A stretch of DNA of 64,000 bases from JBJHDF01 sp050486405 (GTDB taxonomy: Bacteria; Pseudomonadota; Gammaproteobacteria; Pseudomonadales; Cellvibrionaceae): contig JBJHDF010000008.1 of the NCBI GenBank assembly GCA_050486405.1, positions 1 to 64,000 of the forward strand, read 5' to 3'. Positions within the stretch are counted from its first letter, which is position 1; the number at the start of each line of letters is the position of its first letter. Positions 18,828 through 27,229 of the stretch are shown one piece after another. The notes under the pieces were generated by a model that saw nothing but the letters and a program-made list of their open reading frames with translations, was not told the DNA's origin and did no database searches. The position numbers were made by a program, and so were the translations under genes.

Positions 18828-19943
18828 TTATCCGGTCACCTGCTGGTAGGCCCAGCTCAGCCAGGGCAGCAGCGCTTCCAGATCGGACGTCTCCACGGTG
18901 GCACCACACCAGATGCGCAGGCCGGGCGGCGCGTCGCGGTAGGCGCCGATATCGTAGGCCACGCCTTCGCTGTCCAGCAGTTTTACCAGGGCTTTTACCT
19001 GATCTGGGGTGGCTTTCAGGCTGAAGCAGACACTGGTGTTGGAGCGGGTTTCCGGGGTGGCCGCGAGGAAGTCGATCCAGTCGTTGTCAGCCACAAAACG
19101 CTCCAGCACCGCCAGGTTTTCCCGGGAGCGCCTGATGGCTTCGCCGGTGCCGCCAATACTGCGAATCCAGTCCAGCGCGTCCAGGTAGTCCGCCACGCAG
19201 AGCATGGACGGGGTGTTGATGGTCTCGCCGCGAAAGATACCCTCGATCAGCTTGCCGCCCGAGGTCATGCGGAACAGCTTGGGCAGGGGCCAGGGCGGCG
19301 TGTAGGACTCCAGCCGCGCCACGGCCCGGGGGCCGAGGATCAGCATGCCATGGGCGCCCTCGCCGCCCAGCACCTTCTGCCAGCTGAAGGTCACCACGTC
19401 GAGCTTTTCCCAGGGCAGTTCCATGGCGAACACCGCCGAAGTGGCGTCGCAGATGGTCAGACCCTGGCGGTCGTCGGGAATCCAGTTGCCGTCGGGCACC
19501 CTGACACCGGAGGTGGTGCCGTTCCAGGTAAACACCACGTCGTGGTCAAAGTTGACCTGGCTCAAGTCCGGCAACTGGCCGTAGTCGGCCTCGTGGGCGG
19601 TCAGATTCTCCAGCTTGAGCTGCTTGGTGGCATCGGTAAGCCAACCCTTGCCGAAGGACTCCCACTGCAGAATATCCACCGGCCGGGCACCCAGCAGGCT
19701 CCACATGGCCATCTCCACGGCGCCGGTATCGGAGCCCGGCACCACGCCCACCCGGTAGCCCTCGGGCAGACCCAGCAGCTCGGCGGTGTCGCGACAGGCG
19801 CGGCCCAGCGCCTCCTTGCCCAGCGCGGAGCGGTGGGAGCGGCCCAGGGTGCTGATATCCAGTTTGCTCACATCGTAACCGGGGCGCTTGCTGCAGGGCC
19901 CGGAGGAGAAATTGGGGTTGCGGGGTTTGACCTGTGGTTGCAT
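18828..19943 (-). CDS. serC: Phosphoserine aminotransferase
   Basis: A 371-residue PLP enzyme that converts 3-phosphohydroxypyruvate and glutamate to phosphoserine. The Schiff-base lysine is K190 in TFSWQKVLGG. The sequence NPNFSSGPCSKRPGYD at the start and the glycine-rich GEGAHGMLIL match the subgroup typical of alphaproteobacteria and methanogens (TIGR01365-like) rather than the E. coli SerC type. ATG 19943 follows GAGGACTTTC. It heads the serC-serA run. Confidence 0.9.
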   Translation of the reverse strand: MQPQVKPRNPNFSSGPCSKRPGYDVSKLDISTLGRSHRSALGKEALGRACRDTAELLGLPEGYRVGVVPGSDTGAVEMAMWSLLGARPVDILQWESFGKGWLTDATKQLKLENLTAHEADYGQLPDLSQVNFDHDVVFTWNGTTSGVRVPDGNWIPDDRQGLTICDATSAVFAMELPWEKLDVVTFSWQKVLGGEGAHGMLILGPRAVARLESYTPPWPLPKLFRMTSGGKLIEGIFRGETINTPSMLCVADYLDALDWIRSIGGTGEAIRRSRENLAVLERFVADNDWIDFLAATPETRSNTSVCFSLKATPDQVKALVKLLDSEGVAYDIGAYRDAPPGLRIWCGATVETSDLEALLPWLSWAYQQVTG

Positions 19944-20038
19944 GAAAGTCCTCGTTTCCGGCGACGGGGTAAAAATGGGACGTGATTATGCCAGTTTGGG
20001 CGGTGGGCAGCCAGCCCTGGGAGTGGGCCACGCGGCAG

Positions 20039-20068
20039 AAAAAAAGCCCCGACGCAAAGCGTCGGGGC
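20039..20068 (-). terminator. Intrinsic terminator of the GH16 gene
   Basis: On the minus strand GCCCCGACGC, a three-base loop and GCGTCGGGGC form a perfect 10-bp stem followed by seven T. It lies about 50 bases beyond the GH16 stop and separates it from serC. Confidence 0.9.
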
Positions 20069-20118
20069 CTGATGTTGAAGACCCGATCATACTGTTGAAG
20101 ACCGGGATAAATCGATTT

Positions 20119-21870
20119 TTATTGGTATACCCTGACGTAGTCGATGTACAGACGCTGCGGGAATACGCTGCTGCCATCCGGAGAACCCGGCCAGGTGCCA
20201 CCCACCGCCACATTGAACAGCAGGAAGAAGGGACGGTTGTATACCCAGGCACCGTGCTGCTCCACCTGGGCGCGGGTAACGCTGTAGAAGTTGTGGTTGT
20301 CCACAAACCAGCGGATACCATTCTCGTCCCACTCAACAGCGTAGACGCGATACCTGGCATTGGCCGGCTCACCCAGGTTGTGGCTGCCGTTGAGCGGGGT
20401 ATTGCCAGAATAGCCCGGACCATGCAGGGCGCCGTGGGTCATATGCGGTTCGAAGCCCACGTGCTCCATAATGTCCAGCTCACCGTTGTGAGGCCAGCCC
20501 ACCTGATGGAAATTGTTGCCCATCATCCAGAAAGCGGGCCAGATGCCCTGGGTTGTGGGCAGTCTCATGCGCGCCTCTATGCGGCCATACTGGAATTCCT
20601 GTTTGCCGAGAGAGATCATGCGGGTAGAGGTGTACTGACAGGAGCCGTACCAGCACTGATAACCCTGGGGATTTCCCTGACGGGCTTCCAGCACCAGCAC
20701 ATTGCCACCCGCTTCCGGGTCGTGCTGAATAAAGGCGTTGTCACCGTTGGTATAGTACTGGAGTTCATAGTTACCCCAGCCCCAACCGCCGGTTTCAAAA
20801 GTCCAGTTGTTGTGGTTGATGGTATTGAACTCGTCGCTCCACACCAGTTGGCCAAAACCAGGCGGTGTCGGAGGCTGTGACGGACCACCATCGCCGCCGG
20901 AAACAATCTCAATCCAGTTAAAGTTCCAGCCACCGGTCAGAGCGAAAACACCCAGGCTGTAGGTACCGGCATTGATATGGGTGCTAAAGGACACCGTGGT
21001 CCAATTCTGCCAGCCGCCCGTGGCGGGTATATCCACCTGCCCGAGTACTATGTCACCGCCGTTCAGATCCACGGAGGCGGATGCGCCACCGCTGGGGCTC
21101 GCAACGCGCATGCGCACGGTGTAGGTTCCTGAACTGGGAATGTTAACCCCGCTGTACGCCAGCCATTCGGTGGGCTGGATCCAGCCAACGTTGCACACAC
21201 CGTTGGTGTCGTTGGTGGGCTCAAGGTCCACTCCGTCATTGCGGCAGGCGCCACCCTGATTGTTGGGCGTGGTGTCGAAATAATCGGTGTAATCCTGGGC
21301 TTGGATGCGCGTCTGGAAACCCGACGGCGGTTGCGATGGCGGCGGTGTCGAGCCACCCTCCGAACGAATCTCAATCCAGTTGAAGTTCCAGCCACCGCTC
21401 AGAGCGAAAACACCCAGGCTATAGGTGCCAGCATTGATATGGGTGGTAAAGGATACGGTGGTCCAGTTCTGCCAGCCTCCCGTGGCGGGAATATTCACCT
21501 CTCCAAGCACTATGTCACCGCCGTTCAGATCCACGGACGCAGCGGCACCACCGCTGGGGCTCGCAACGCGCATGCGAACGGTGTAGGTTCCTGAACTGGG
21601 AATGTTGACGCCGCTGTACGCCAACCATTCGTTGGGCTCGATCCAGCCAACGTTGCACACACCATTGGTGTCGCTGGTATGTTCAAGGTCCACTCCGTCG
21701 TTGCGGCAAGCACCCCCCTGATTGTTGGGAGTCGTATCGTAATAGGCGGTGTAATCCTGTGCCTGGATACGCGTGGTAAAGGTTTGCGCGTGAGTGGCGA
21801 CACTGAACAACGTCAGCAGCGCGCACATCGCACTCAGACTAAACACTTTAGTTAATGCAATACTTCGCAT
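20119..21870 (-). CDS. Secreted CBM6-CBM6-GH16 beta-1,3-glucanase (laminarinase)
   Basis: A 583-residue secreted enzyme. Signal peptide at 1-28 (THA-Q); two CBM6 carbohydrate-binding modules at about 34-168 and 188-322, nearly identical and joined by Pro/Ser/Gly linkers; GH16 catalytic domain from about 338 to 583. The catalytic motif GELDIMEHVG holds E464 (nucleophile), D466 and E469 (acid/base) in the beta-bulge form typical of laminarinases. It should cut internal bonds of beta-1,3- or mixed-linked glucans outside the cell. ATG 21870 has GGAGG nine bases upstream. It is the same strand as GH3 but separated from it by a terminator. Confidence 0.92.
   Translation of the reverse strand: MRSIALTKVFSLSAMCALLTLFSVATHAQTFTTRIQAQDYTAYYDTTPNNQGGACRNDGVDLEHTSDTNGVCNVGWIEPNEWLAYSGVNIPSSGTYTVRMRVASPSGGAAASVDLNGGDIVLGEVNIPATGGWQNWTTVSFTTHINAGTYSLGVFALSGGWNFNWIEIRSEGGSTPPPSQPPSGFQTRIQAQDYTDYFDTTPNNQGGACRNDGVDLEPTNDTNGVCNVGWIQPTEWLAYSGVNIPSSGTYTVRMRVASPSGGASASVDLNGGDIVLGQVDIPATGGWQNWTTVSFSTHINAGTYSLGVFALTGGWNFNWIEIVSGGDGGPSQPPTPPGFGQLVWSDEFNTINHNNWTFETGGWGWGNYELQYYTNGDNAFIQHDPEAGGNVLVLEARQGNPQGYQCWYGSCQYTSTRMISLGKQEFQYGRIEARMRLPTTQGIWPAFWMMGNNFHQVGWPHNGELDIMEHVGFEPHMTHGALHGPGYSGNTPLNGSHNLGEPANARYRVYAVEWDENGIRWFVDNHNFYSVTRAQVEQHGAWVYNRPFFLLFNVAVGGTWPGSPDGSSVFPQRLYIDYVRVYQ
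20905..21309 (-). repeat. Tandem CBM6 repeat, copy 2
   Basis: 405 bases encoding residues 188-322 of the GH16 protein. It aligns without gaps to copy 1 at an offset of 462 bases, with only scattered changes (TDYFDTT for TAYYDTT, EPTND for EHTSD, IQPTE for IEPNE). Confidence 0.9.
21367..21771 (-). repeat. Tandem CBM6 repeat, copy 1
   Basis: 405 bases encoding residues 34-168 of the GH16 protein; the partner of the copy at 20905-21309. The close nucleotide identity suggests a recent duplication or ongoing gene conversion. Confidence 0.9.
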
Positions 21871-21885
21871 GGTTTGCCTCCGATA

Positions 21886-21914
21886 ATTATAGTTCTAGCA
21901 ACCAGGCACTTTCA
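21886..21914 (-). promoter_or_regulatory. Weak candidate promoter close to the GH16 start
   Basis: TATAAT (21886-21891 on the minus strand) lies 15 bases before the GH16 ATG, with a poor -35 (TGAAAG) 17 bases further up. It would leave almost no leader ahead of the Shine-Dalgarno, so it may not be real. Confidence 0.2.
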
Positions 21915-22021
21915 CTGAACTGACTGAAACAACTAAGACTCAGCACACTGGTCGCCTATCTTAGAGCTGGGCTATTATTATTAGCTCTTCAATTGCCGCC
22001 CATTACGTTATGTTTCCATGC

Positions 22022-22036
22022 GTAACGCAGCGTTAC
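22022..22036. promoter_or_regulatory. 15-base palindrome upstream of GH16
   Basis: GTAACGC-A-GCGTTAC is a perfect inverted repeat about 150 bases upstream of the GH16 ATG. It differs from the TTGACA palindromes nearby, so a second DNA-binding regulator is possible. Confidence 0.35.
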
Positions 22037-22196
22037 CATTGTTAACATGCCATCAACAATCGTCATTGCCGCGCCACTGCGGTGCAATTCACCAAACAAT
22101 GCACCAAGATAGAGAGTGCAACGTCGACGACGCTCCCGTCGTCCCAACTTGCACTTTTTTCAAAGTGGGATGCGAAATATTGGTTAAAGTAAAGAC

Positions 22197-22225
22197 AAAA
22201 AAAAGCCCTCTACAAAGTAAAGGGC
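22197..22225 (-). terminator. Intrinsic terminator downstream of GH3
   Basis: On the minus strand GCCCTTTAC-TTT-GTAGAGGGC gives a 9-bp stem (one G-T pair) with a three-base loop followed by eight T. It lies about 150 bases beyond the GH3 stop and 330 bases before the GH16 start. Confidence 0.85.
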
Positions 22226-22317
22226 AAGAGGGAGACGTCGATGCATCAACCAGACATCGACGGTGAGAGACCTTCGTGAAGGGTGCACCTTAACGTTTTT
22301 ATGGCGTCAATAGTATC
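22197..22317 (-). ncRNA. Candidate small RNA or attenuated leader in the glucan locus
   Basis: Between a promoter-like sequence ending near 22324 and an intrinsic terminator lies about 120 bases with no open frame of note. Two hairpins are visible on the minus strand: CCTTC/GAAGG (22271-22282) and CGTCGATG/CATCGACG (22236-22262). The GCCCTTTAC/GTAGAGGGC stem with eight T follows. Promoter, folded body and terminator are the layout of a free sRNA. Alternatives are an attenuator ahead of GH16, or merely the GH3 3' end. Confidence 0.4.
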
Positions 22318-22323
22318 ACCGTC

Positions 22324-22352
22324 ACTCTAGATACATTTGACAACGCTGTCAA
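22324..22352 (-). promoter_or_regulatory. LacI-type operator overlapping a promoter, minus strand
   Basis: TTGACAACGCTGTCAA (22337-22352) is a near-perfect palindrome sharing both half-sites with the one at 25118-25143. On the minus strand TTGACA (22352-22347) is followed after exactly 17 bases by TAGAGT. The plus-strand glk promoter has the same build (TTGACA, 17 bases, TAGACT), which supports both. Confidence 0.6.
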
Positions 22353-22374
22353 GGCGCCGCCGGAGTCGGCCGGA

Positions 22375-24972
22375 CTAGCTACCGGCCTCGCCACCCGGGC
22401 AGGCCAGACTATCGTCACTGGCCCCCTTTTGGATAACCACATCCGAAAAAGTGAGATCCAGAGAGCCCTCTGTCACCAGGGCAAACGGCTGCACCACATG
22501 GGCGAAATAGGCTTCTGGCGACGATATCACACCCAAGTTCTCACCGGAATCGGGGAAGCAGTCCAGGGCGACGCTGACTGTCTGCCAGCCTTCACCGGCC
22601 AACTTGGCCAGGTGCTCAGTAAAATCGATATCCGCCGCGCAGTATGAGCCACAACCCAAGCGCAACCAGGTAGTGTCGCTGGGAGCAGCGTCGACTTTGA
22701 CGTCAAAGGTCAGCACGGAGTCGCTGCTCAGATACTCCAACAGGTTGAGGCGCTGGCTGCTGAACAGCGCCACCAGGCCCTGGCCCTCACCGCTCCAGAC
22801 TACCTGCCGGGCATCGTGCTGCTCCCTGCGGTCCACGGCGCTGATGGTCACGGTGGAAACGCTGACCACGTTGCTGGTCACCACTTCCCGGTCGTTGATC
22901 CGGCCCAACACTTCCAGCGCGAAAGGCGACAGAGGGCGGCGCTGAAACACCACCAACCGCTCCTCTACCGCCGCCACGGTGAGCCCCTCTTCGAAGAGGT
23001 TGTCGTCCAGGGTGTCCTCATCCGCATAGCTGAGGCCGTAACCATAGGGAAACAGCGGCTCGTAGGGTTGATCGCCACGATTCAACGGTACCTGCTCCGG
23101 AATCCTCGGCCAGGTAAAAGTCAGACGGCCCACCATATCGTGGTTGACTTCCCCTTCGGCATCCCGGAACAGCACATCGGCAATCCCCTGGCCTTCGGTA
23201 CCAGGCAACCAGGCCACGACAAAGGCATCGGAGGCGTTGATCTCCGGATTGACCCACAGGGGCCGGCCCGTGATGAACAGGGAGACCACTGGAACACCCT
23301 GCTCTCTCAGGCCTCGCAACAACTGCAGATCGCTGTCGTCCACATCGCTGTAGGACAGATGGGTGATGTCGCCCTGCATCTCCGCATAAGGGTCTTCGCC
23401 GAAGACCACTATGGCCACATCGGGCTTATCGCTGAAACTGCCGTCTTCACTGAGAATGGCGGTGCCACCGGCGGCATCGACCACGGCACTAATGCCCTCG
23501 TATATGGATGTGGCGCCGGGGAAGTCCTCGTTGGCATTGCCGGTACCCTGCCAGGAAATGGTCCAGCCGCCGCTCTGCTTGCCGATGTCGTGGGCGCCAT
23601 CGCCGGCGACGAGCACGGTGATGTCCCGCTTCAGGGGCAGCAGGTTGTCGCGGTTTTTCAGCATCACCAGGGATTCACGCACGGCCTGCCGGGCTATCTC
23701 TCTGTGCTCCTCGGCGCCCAGCACATCTTCCCGGCCCGCCAGGGCGCGGGTCGAAGGTGCGCCCCGCTCAAACAGTCCCGCGCGGAATTTCACCCGCAGG
23801 AAACGGCGCACGGCGTCGTCCAGGCGAGCCTTGGGCACACTGCCATCCTCGACCTGGGCAACCAGGTTGTAAAACAGCTCTTTCCAATTGGGTTCGGGCA
23901 CCATATAGATATCCAGCCCGGCATTGATGGCCTGGGGGCAATCCAGCGCCGTGCAACCGGGAATAAACCCATGGCCGCTCCAGTCACCCAGCACCGGGCC
24001 ATCAAAACCCATTTGCTCCTTGAGCACGTTGGTCAACAGGTACTCGTGACCGTGCAGCCGCTCGCCATTCCAGGTGGTAAAGGAAGCCATGATCACCTGC
24101 ACGCCGGCCTCTATACTACTGAAATAGCCGGGGCCGTGAATATCCCGCAACTCTTCCTCGCTGACATTGGTATCGCCCCGGTCAATCCCCAACTCGGTGC
24201 CGCCGTCACCGATGAAATGCTTGGCGGTGGCAACCACTCGGTATTCGTCGAGAAATCCTTCACTGCCGCCCTTGCCTTGCAGCCCTTCCACCATACGACC
24301 GGCGAAGGCCCTGACCATCTCCGGGTCTTCGGAATAGGCTTCGTAGGTGCGGCCCCAGCGCTGATCGCGCGCAACCGCCACGGTCGGCGAGAAATTCCAG
24401 TCCAGACCGGTCACGGCGATCTCACGGGCAGTGGCCCAACCTATGGCCTCCAGTAGATCCGGGTTGCCGGTGGCCCCCAGGCCGATATTGTGCGGGAACA
24501 AAGTGGCGCCAATCACGTTACCCAGGCCGTGCACTGCATCGGTCCCCCACATGATGGGAATAGCGACACGACCGTCGCTGGTGTCCACCGAGGCGTTGTA
24601 AAAGCCATCAGCCATAGCCACCCAGTCCTGGATGCTGGCATACTTGTTGTTGTGCGGGGTGCTGCCGCCCCCATTGAGAACCGAGCCCAGATGGTAGTTG
24701 CGTACATCGTCCGGCGTCACATGGCCGATTTCCGGTTGCAGAATCTGGCCGACTTTTTCTTCGATGGTCATGCGCTCCAGCAATGCATCGATCTTTGCTT
24801 CGATATCCTGGTCCAAGGGAACTGAACTGACCAGCGCAGGCCAAAGCGCAACGTCTCCCGCAGGTACACTGGGCAAGCCATCGGCAGTCCCGGTTTCCGG
24901 TGAAGGAGAGCAGGCAGCGACCAGCCACGCAGCCCCCACAAAGCTGACCAAAGAGAAAAGTGATTTTGTCAT
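22375..24972 (-). CDS. GH3 beta-glucosidase lipoprotein (ExoP-like)
   Basis: An 865-residue GH3 enzyme with a lipoprotein signal (lipobox LVAAC, cysteine 21), so it probably acts at the outer membrane or periplasm. It resembles exo-1,3/1,4-beta-glucanase ExoP in having an extra C-terminal domain after the GH3 core. The catalytic nucleophile is D330 in VLGDWSGHG, and the conserved KHF lies at 251-253. The C-terminal part (about 640-865) is beta-rich and may bind carbohydrate. It would trim glucan oligosaccharides to glucose. The start is ATG 24972, with AGGTG nine bases upstream; ATG 24978 is the alternative. It is divergent from glk and shares its operator. Confidence 0.88.
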   Translation of the reverse strand: MTKSLFSLVSFVGAAWLVAACSPSPETGTADGLPSVPAGDVALWPALVSSVPLDQDIEAKIDALLERMTIEEKVGQILQPEIGHVTPDDVRNYHLGSVLNGGGSTPHNNKYASIQDWVAMADGFYNASVDTSDGRVAIPIMWGTDAVHGLGNVIGATLFPHNIGLGATGNPDLLEAIGWATAREIAVTGLDWNFSPTVAVARDQRWGRTYEAYSEDPEMVRAFAGRMVEGLQGKGGSEGFLDEYRVVATAKHFIGDGGTELGIDRGDTNVSEEELRDIHGPGYFSSIEAGVQVIMASFTTWNGERLHGHEYLLTNVLKEQMGFDGPVLGDWSGHGFIPGCTALDCPQAINAGLDIYMVPEPNWKELFYNLVAQVEDGSVPKARLDDAVRRFLRVKFRAGLFERGAPSTRALAGREDVLGAEEHREIARQAVRESLVMLKNRDNLLPLKRDITVLVAGDGAHDIGKQSGGWTISWQGTGNANEDFPGATSIYEGISAVVDAAGGTAILSEDGSFSDKPDVAIVVFGEDPYAEMQGDITHLSYSDVDDSDLQLLRGLREQGVPVVSLFITGRPLWVNPEINASDAFVVAWLPGTEGQGIADVLFRDAEGEVNHDMVGRLTFTWPRIPEQVPLNRGDQPYEPLFPYGYGLSYADEDTLDDNLFEEGLTVAAVEERLVVFQRRPLSPFALEVLGRINDREVVTSNVVSVSTVTISAVDRREQHDARQVVWSGEGQGLVALFSSQRLNLLEYLSSDSVLTFDVKVDAAPSDTTWLRLGCGSYCAADIDFTEHLAKLAGEGWQTVSVALDCFPDSGENLGVISSPEAYFAHVVQPFALVTEGSLDLTFSDVVIQKGASDDSLACPGGEAGS

Positions 24973-25117
24973 TGTCATATGCACCTGTTGCCGACCCCGG
25001 CATCTATTGTGAAATCGTGAAATCGTCTTTCTTCGGCGCCTCGGCGCGCCACCCCAAACGGTCATTCTATATACCCGGGGTTGAAAACGCGACTCGGTCG
25101 CCAGTAGTGAAGGTAGT

Positions 25118-25143
25118 CGCCGTTGACAGCGCTGTCAACGGCG
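25118..25143. promoter_or_regulatory. 26-base perfect palindromic operator between glk and GH3
   Basis: CGCCGTTGACAGC and its exact reverse complement abut at 25130/25131. The core TTGACAGCGCTGTCAA matches the site at 22337-22352 and is of the central-CG LacI/PurR operator class. The LacI-family gene convergent to glk is the likely cognate protein. Confidence 0.75.
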
Positions 25144-25151
25144 GGTAGACT
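25123..25151 (+). promoter_or_regulatory. glk promoter overlapping the operator
   Basis: TTGACA (25123-25128), a 17-base spacer and TAGACT (25146-25151), with the -35 inside the palindrome, so a bound repressor would block polymerase. A mirror promoter for GH3 on the minus strand has TTGACA (25138-25133), 17 bases, then the weaker TACCTT. Confidence 0.55.
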
Positions 25152-25195
25152 CGCGGCCGTCTTTATCATCACACAGCAGTGGGCATGGGTAACAC

Positions 25196-26200
25196 ATGAG
25201 TCAAATACTGGTAGCAGACATCGGCGGCACCAACGCCCGCTTTGGTTTGGTGGAAATTTCCCCTTCCAGCACTGGTTATGAGGTCGACAGCCAGATCAGC
25301 CTGAAGTGCGCGGAACACAGCGATATCGGCAGCATGATTCGCACCTACTGCCAGCAGGCCAACCGGGACCTTCCCGCCTACGCCTGTCTGGCCATTGCCG
25401 GTCCGATTCGTGACGGCCGGGTCAAAGTTACCAACCTGCCCTGGGAATTTACTATCACCGACCTGCAAACAGAGTTGGGCATGACGGCACTGGACGTTAT
25501 CAATGATTTCGCCGCCCTGGCCTACGCCACACCCCATCTGCCGGCCAGTCAAAAAACGCGCCTCTACCAGGCCGAGGCGGACCCCGACGCCCCCATTGTG
25601 GTCTGCGGCCCGGGGACGGGTTTCGGCATGGCCGCGCTGATTCCCAGCGGCGACCGCTGGCGCATTGTGCCCACCGAGGGGGGCCACACCGGTTTCGCGC
25701 CAGCAACCCCTCGGGAAATCGCCATACTGCAGCACATACTCAAAAGCGAGCCCCGGGTCTCCGTGGAGCACTTGCTGTCGGGGCGGGGCCTGGTAACTAT
25801 CTATCGGGCGCTGTGTGATATAGAACAGCGGCCGGCCGAAAATCTCGCACCGGCCGATGTCAGTGCCCGGGGGCTGACCGACTCCGACCCGCTGTGCCGG
25901 GAAACGCTGAACATTTTCTGCGCCGTTCTGGGCGGTGTCGCCGGCGACAAAGCGCTGGATCTCGGCGCCCGCGGCGGAGTCTGCCTGGGTGGCGGCATAA
26001 TCCCCCGTCTGGCGGAATACCTGCCCAACACTCAGTTTCTCGCGCGCTATCTGGACAAAGGCCCCATGAGCGGATACGTGCAGGGAATTCCGGTGGATAT
26101 GATCGTCAATACCAATGCCGCTCTGGTGGGTACTGCCGCCTGGTTGGTGGACAAGGTCCCGGCATTGAAGGCCGAAGCCACGGCAAACCTGAGCAGCTAG
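25196..26200 (+). CDS. glk: Glucokinase
   Basis: A 334-residue ROK-independent bacterial glucokinase (E. coli Glk type) that phosphorylates glucose to glucose 6-phosphate with ATP. Visible are the phosphate-binding ADIGGTNARFGL (residues 7-18), the catalytic aspartate in VINDFAALAYA, GPGTGFGMAAL and EGGHTGF. It has a short Ser-rich C-terminal extension. Promoter and operator lie 45-78 bases upstream. The gene converges with lacI and the stop codons overlap in a shared CTAG. In this locus it takes up the glucose released by GH16 and GH3. Confidence 0.9.
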   Translation: MSQILVADIGGTNARFGLVEISPSSTGYEVDSQISLKCAEHSDIGSMIRTYCQQANRDLPAYACLAIAGPIRDGRVKVTNLPWEFTITDLQTELGMTALDVINDFAALAYATPHLPASQKTRLYQAEADPDAPIVVCGPGTGFGMAALIPSGDRWRIVPTEGGHTGFAPATPREIAILQHILKSEPRVSVEHLLSGRGLVTIYRALCDIEQRPAENLAPADVSARGLTDSDPLCRETLNIFCAVLGGVAGDKALDLGARGGVCLGGGIIPRLAEYLPNTQFLARYLDKGPMSGYVQGIPVDMIVNTNAALVGTAAWLVDKVPALKAEATANLSS

Positions 26201-27219
26201 ATAGACCTGGGCGCGGGTCCGGTGGACTCGCGCAGGATCAGGCTGGAACTGAGTGCCTTCGACGCAGCTCCCGTATCCCCGCCCCGCGCCCTGTCCAGCA
26301 ACAGTTGCGTGGCCTGTTGTGCCATCGCCCGAATGGGCTGGCGCACCGTGGTCAAAGCCGGCCAGATCTGATGTGCTACTGGGGTATCGTCAAACCCCGC
26401 TACCGACAAATCCATTGGAATCCGCAAATCCAACTGATGGGCCACCATCATTACTCCCGCCGCCATATCGTCGTTGCCGGCAAAAACGGCGGTGGGCCTG
26501 TTCGGCCGCTGCAAAAACCGTCGGCCGGCCTTCTCCCCGGACTCGAAGGAGTTGAACCCCTGCTCCACCAGGGATTCGTCGAACGGCAACCCCTTGTCGG
26601 CCAGGGCCGCCCGATAACCTTCATAGCGAAACGCCACGGCGTGATGATCTGGATGACCGCGGACAAAGCCGATGCGTTTGTGCCCCAGGCCAATCAGCTT
26701 GCACGTCATATCGTAGGCCGCCTGCCAGTCGTTGGTTTCAACGTAGGGCGCCAGCTCCTTGTGGTTCGCCGGAGCGATCCGCACGAACGGGAAGTCGGCT
26801 GCGCAAAGCGCCTGAACCAGCTCTGGCAGGTCCGTTATGGGGGGTGTCAGAATCAGACCATCCACCCGGGTCTGCCGCACCAGATCCAGAATTTCGTCCT
26901 TTAGTCTGACGTCGCGATGGCTGCAGGGATGAATCAGTAAATCGTAACCCTGAGGGCGGCAGACTGACAGTACGCCATCCTGCACGTCGATCACATAATT
27001 GGCGCTGGGGTTGTCGTACAGGAGTCCAAACACATAGGAGCGACTGGCGGCAAGACTGCGGGCCGAGAGGTTGGGACGGTAACCGAGTTTATCCACCGCG
27101 GCCATCACCTTGTCCCGTGTGCTCTGACGAACATTGGGCTCATTGTTTACCACCCGCGACACCGTTTTGATGGAAAAACCAGACAATTCGGCAACGTCGT
27201 CGATCGTAGCTTTGGCCAT
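26197..27219 (-). CDS. LacI-family transcriptional regulator
   Basis: A 340-residue repressor with an N-terminal helix-turn-helix and hinge helix (TIDDVAELSGFSIKTVSRVV, residues 5-24; hinge GYRPNLSARSLA) and a periplasmic-binding-protein-like effector domain. The effector domain is recognisable from GLLYDNPSANYV, VDGLILTPP, GFVRGHPDH and FAGNDDMAAGVM. It belongs to the LacI subgroup common beside glycosidase genes in Xanthomonas, Caulobacter and Cellvibrio relatives. The two TTGACA-N4-TGTCAA palindromes in the locus are its likely targets, with glucose or a gluco-oligosaccharide as likely inducer (inference). It sits ten bases downstream of the DUF4380 gene. Confidence 0.88.
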   Translation of the reverse strand: MAKATIDDVAELSGFSIKTVSRVVNNEPNVRQSTRDKVMAAVDKLGYRPNLSARSLAASRSYVFGLLYDNPSANYVIDVQDGVLSVCRPQGYDLLIHPCSHRDVRLKDEILDLVRQTRVDGLILTPPITDLPELVQALCAADFPFVRIAPANHKELAPYVETNDWQAAYDMTCKLIGLGHKRIGFVRGHPDHHAVAFRYEGYRAALADKGLPFDESLVEQGFNSFESGEKAGRRFLQRPNRPTAVFAGNDDMAAGVMMVAHQLDLRIPMDLSVAGFDDTPVAHQIWPALTTVRQPIRAMAQQATQLLLDRARGGDTGAASKALSSSLILRESTGPAPRSI

Positions 27220-27229
27220 AGGTAATTAC

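Larger units (their letters stand above)
21871..22374. other. 500-base non-coding gap between GH16 and GH3
   Basis: No convincing gene. It holds, from right to left on the minus strand: a LacI-type operator on a promoter (22324-22352), hairpins at 22271-22282 and 22236-22262, a terminator (22197-22225), further hairpins at 22126-22143 (GACGAC/GTCGTC) and 22081-22105 (GGTGCA/TGCACC), and a GTAACGC palindrome (22022-22036). If transcription passed the terminator, GH16 mRNA would have a roughly 440-base structured leader. Confidence 0.6.

Noticed and set aside
20905..21771. Direct repeats read as a CRISPR or mobile repeat
   Set aside because: They are in-frame protein modules within one gene with no spacers. 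No CRISPR array was seen anywhere in the window.
22018..22266. An 82-codon plus-strand frame between GH16 and GH3
   Set aside because: No ribosome site and low-complexity composition; it crosses the terminator and hairpins, which better explain the region.
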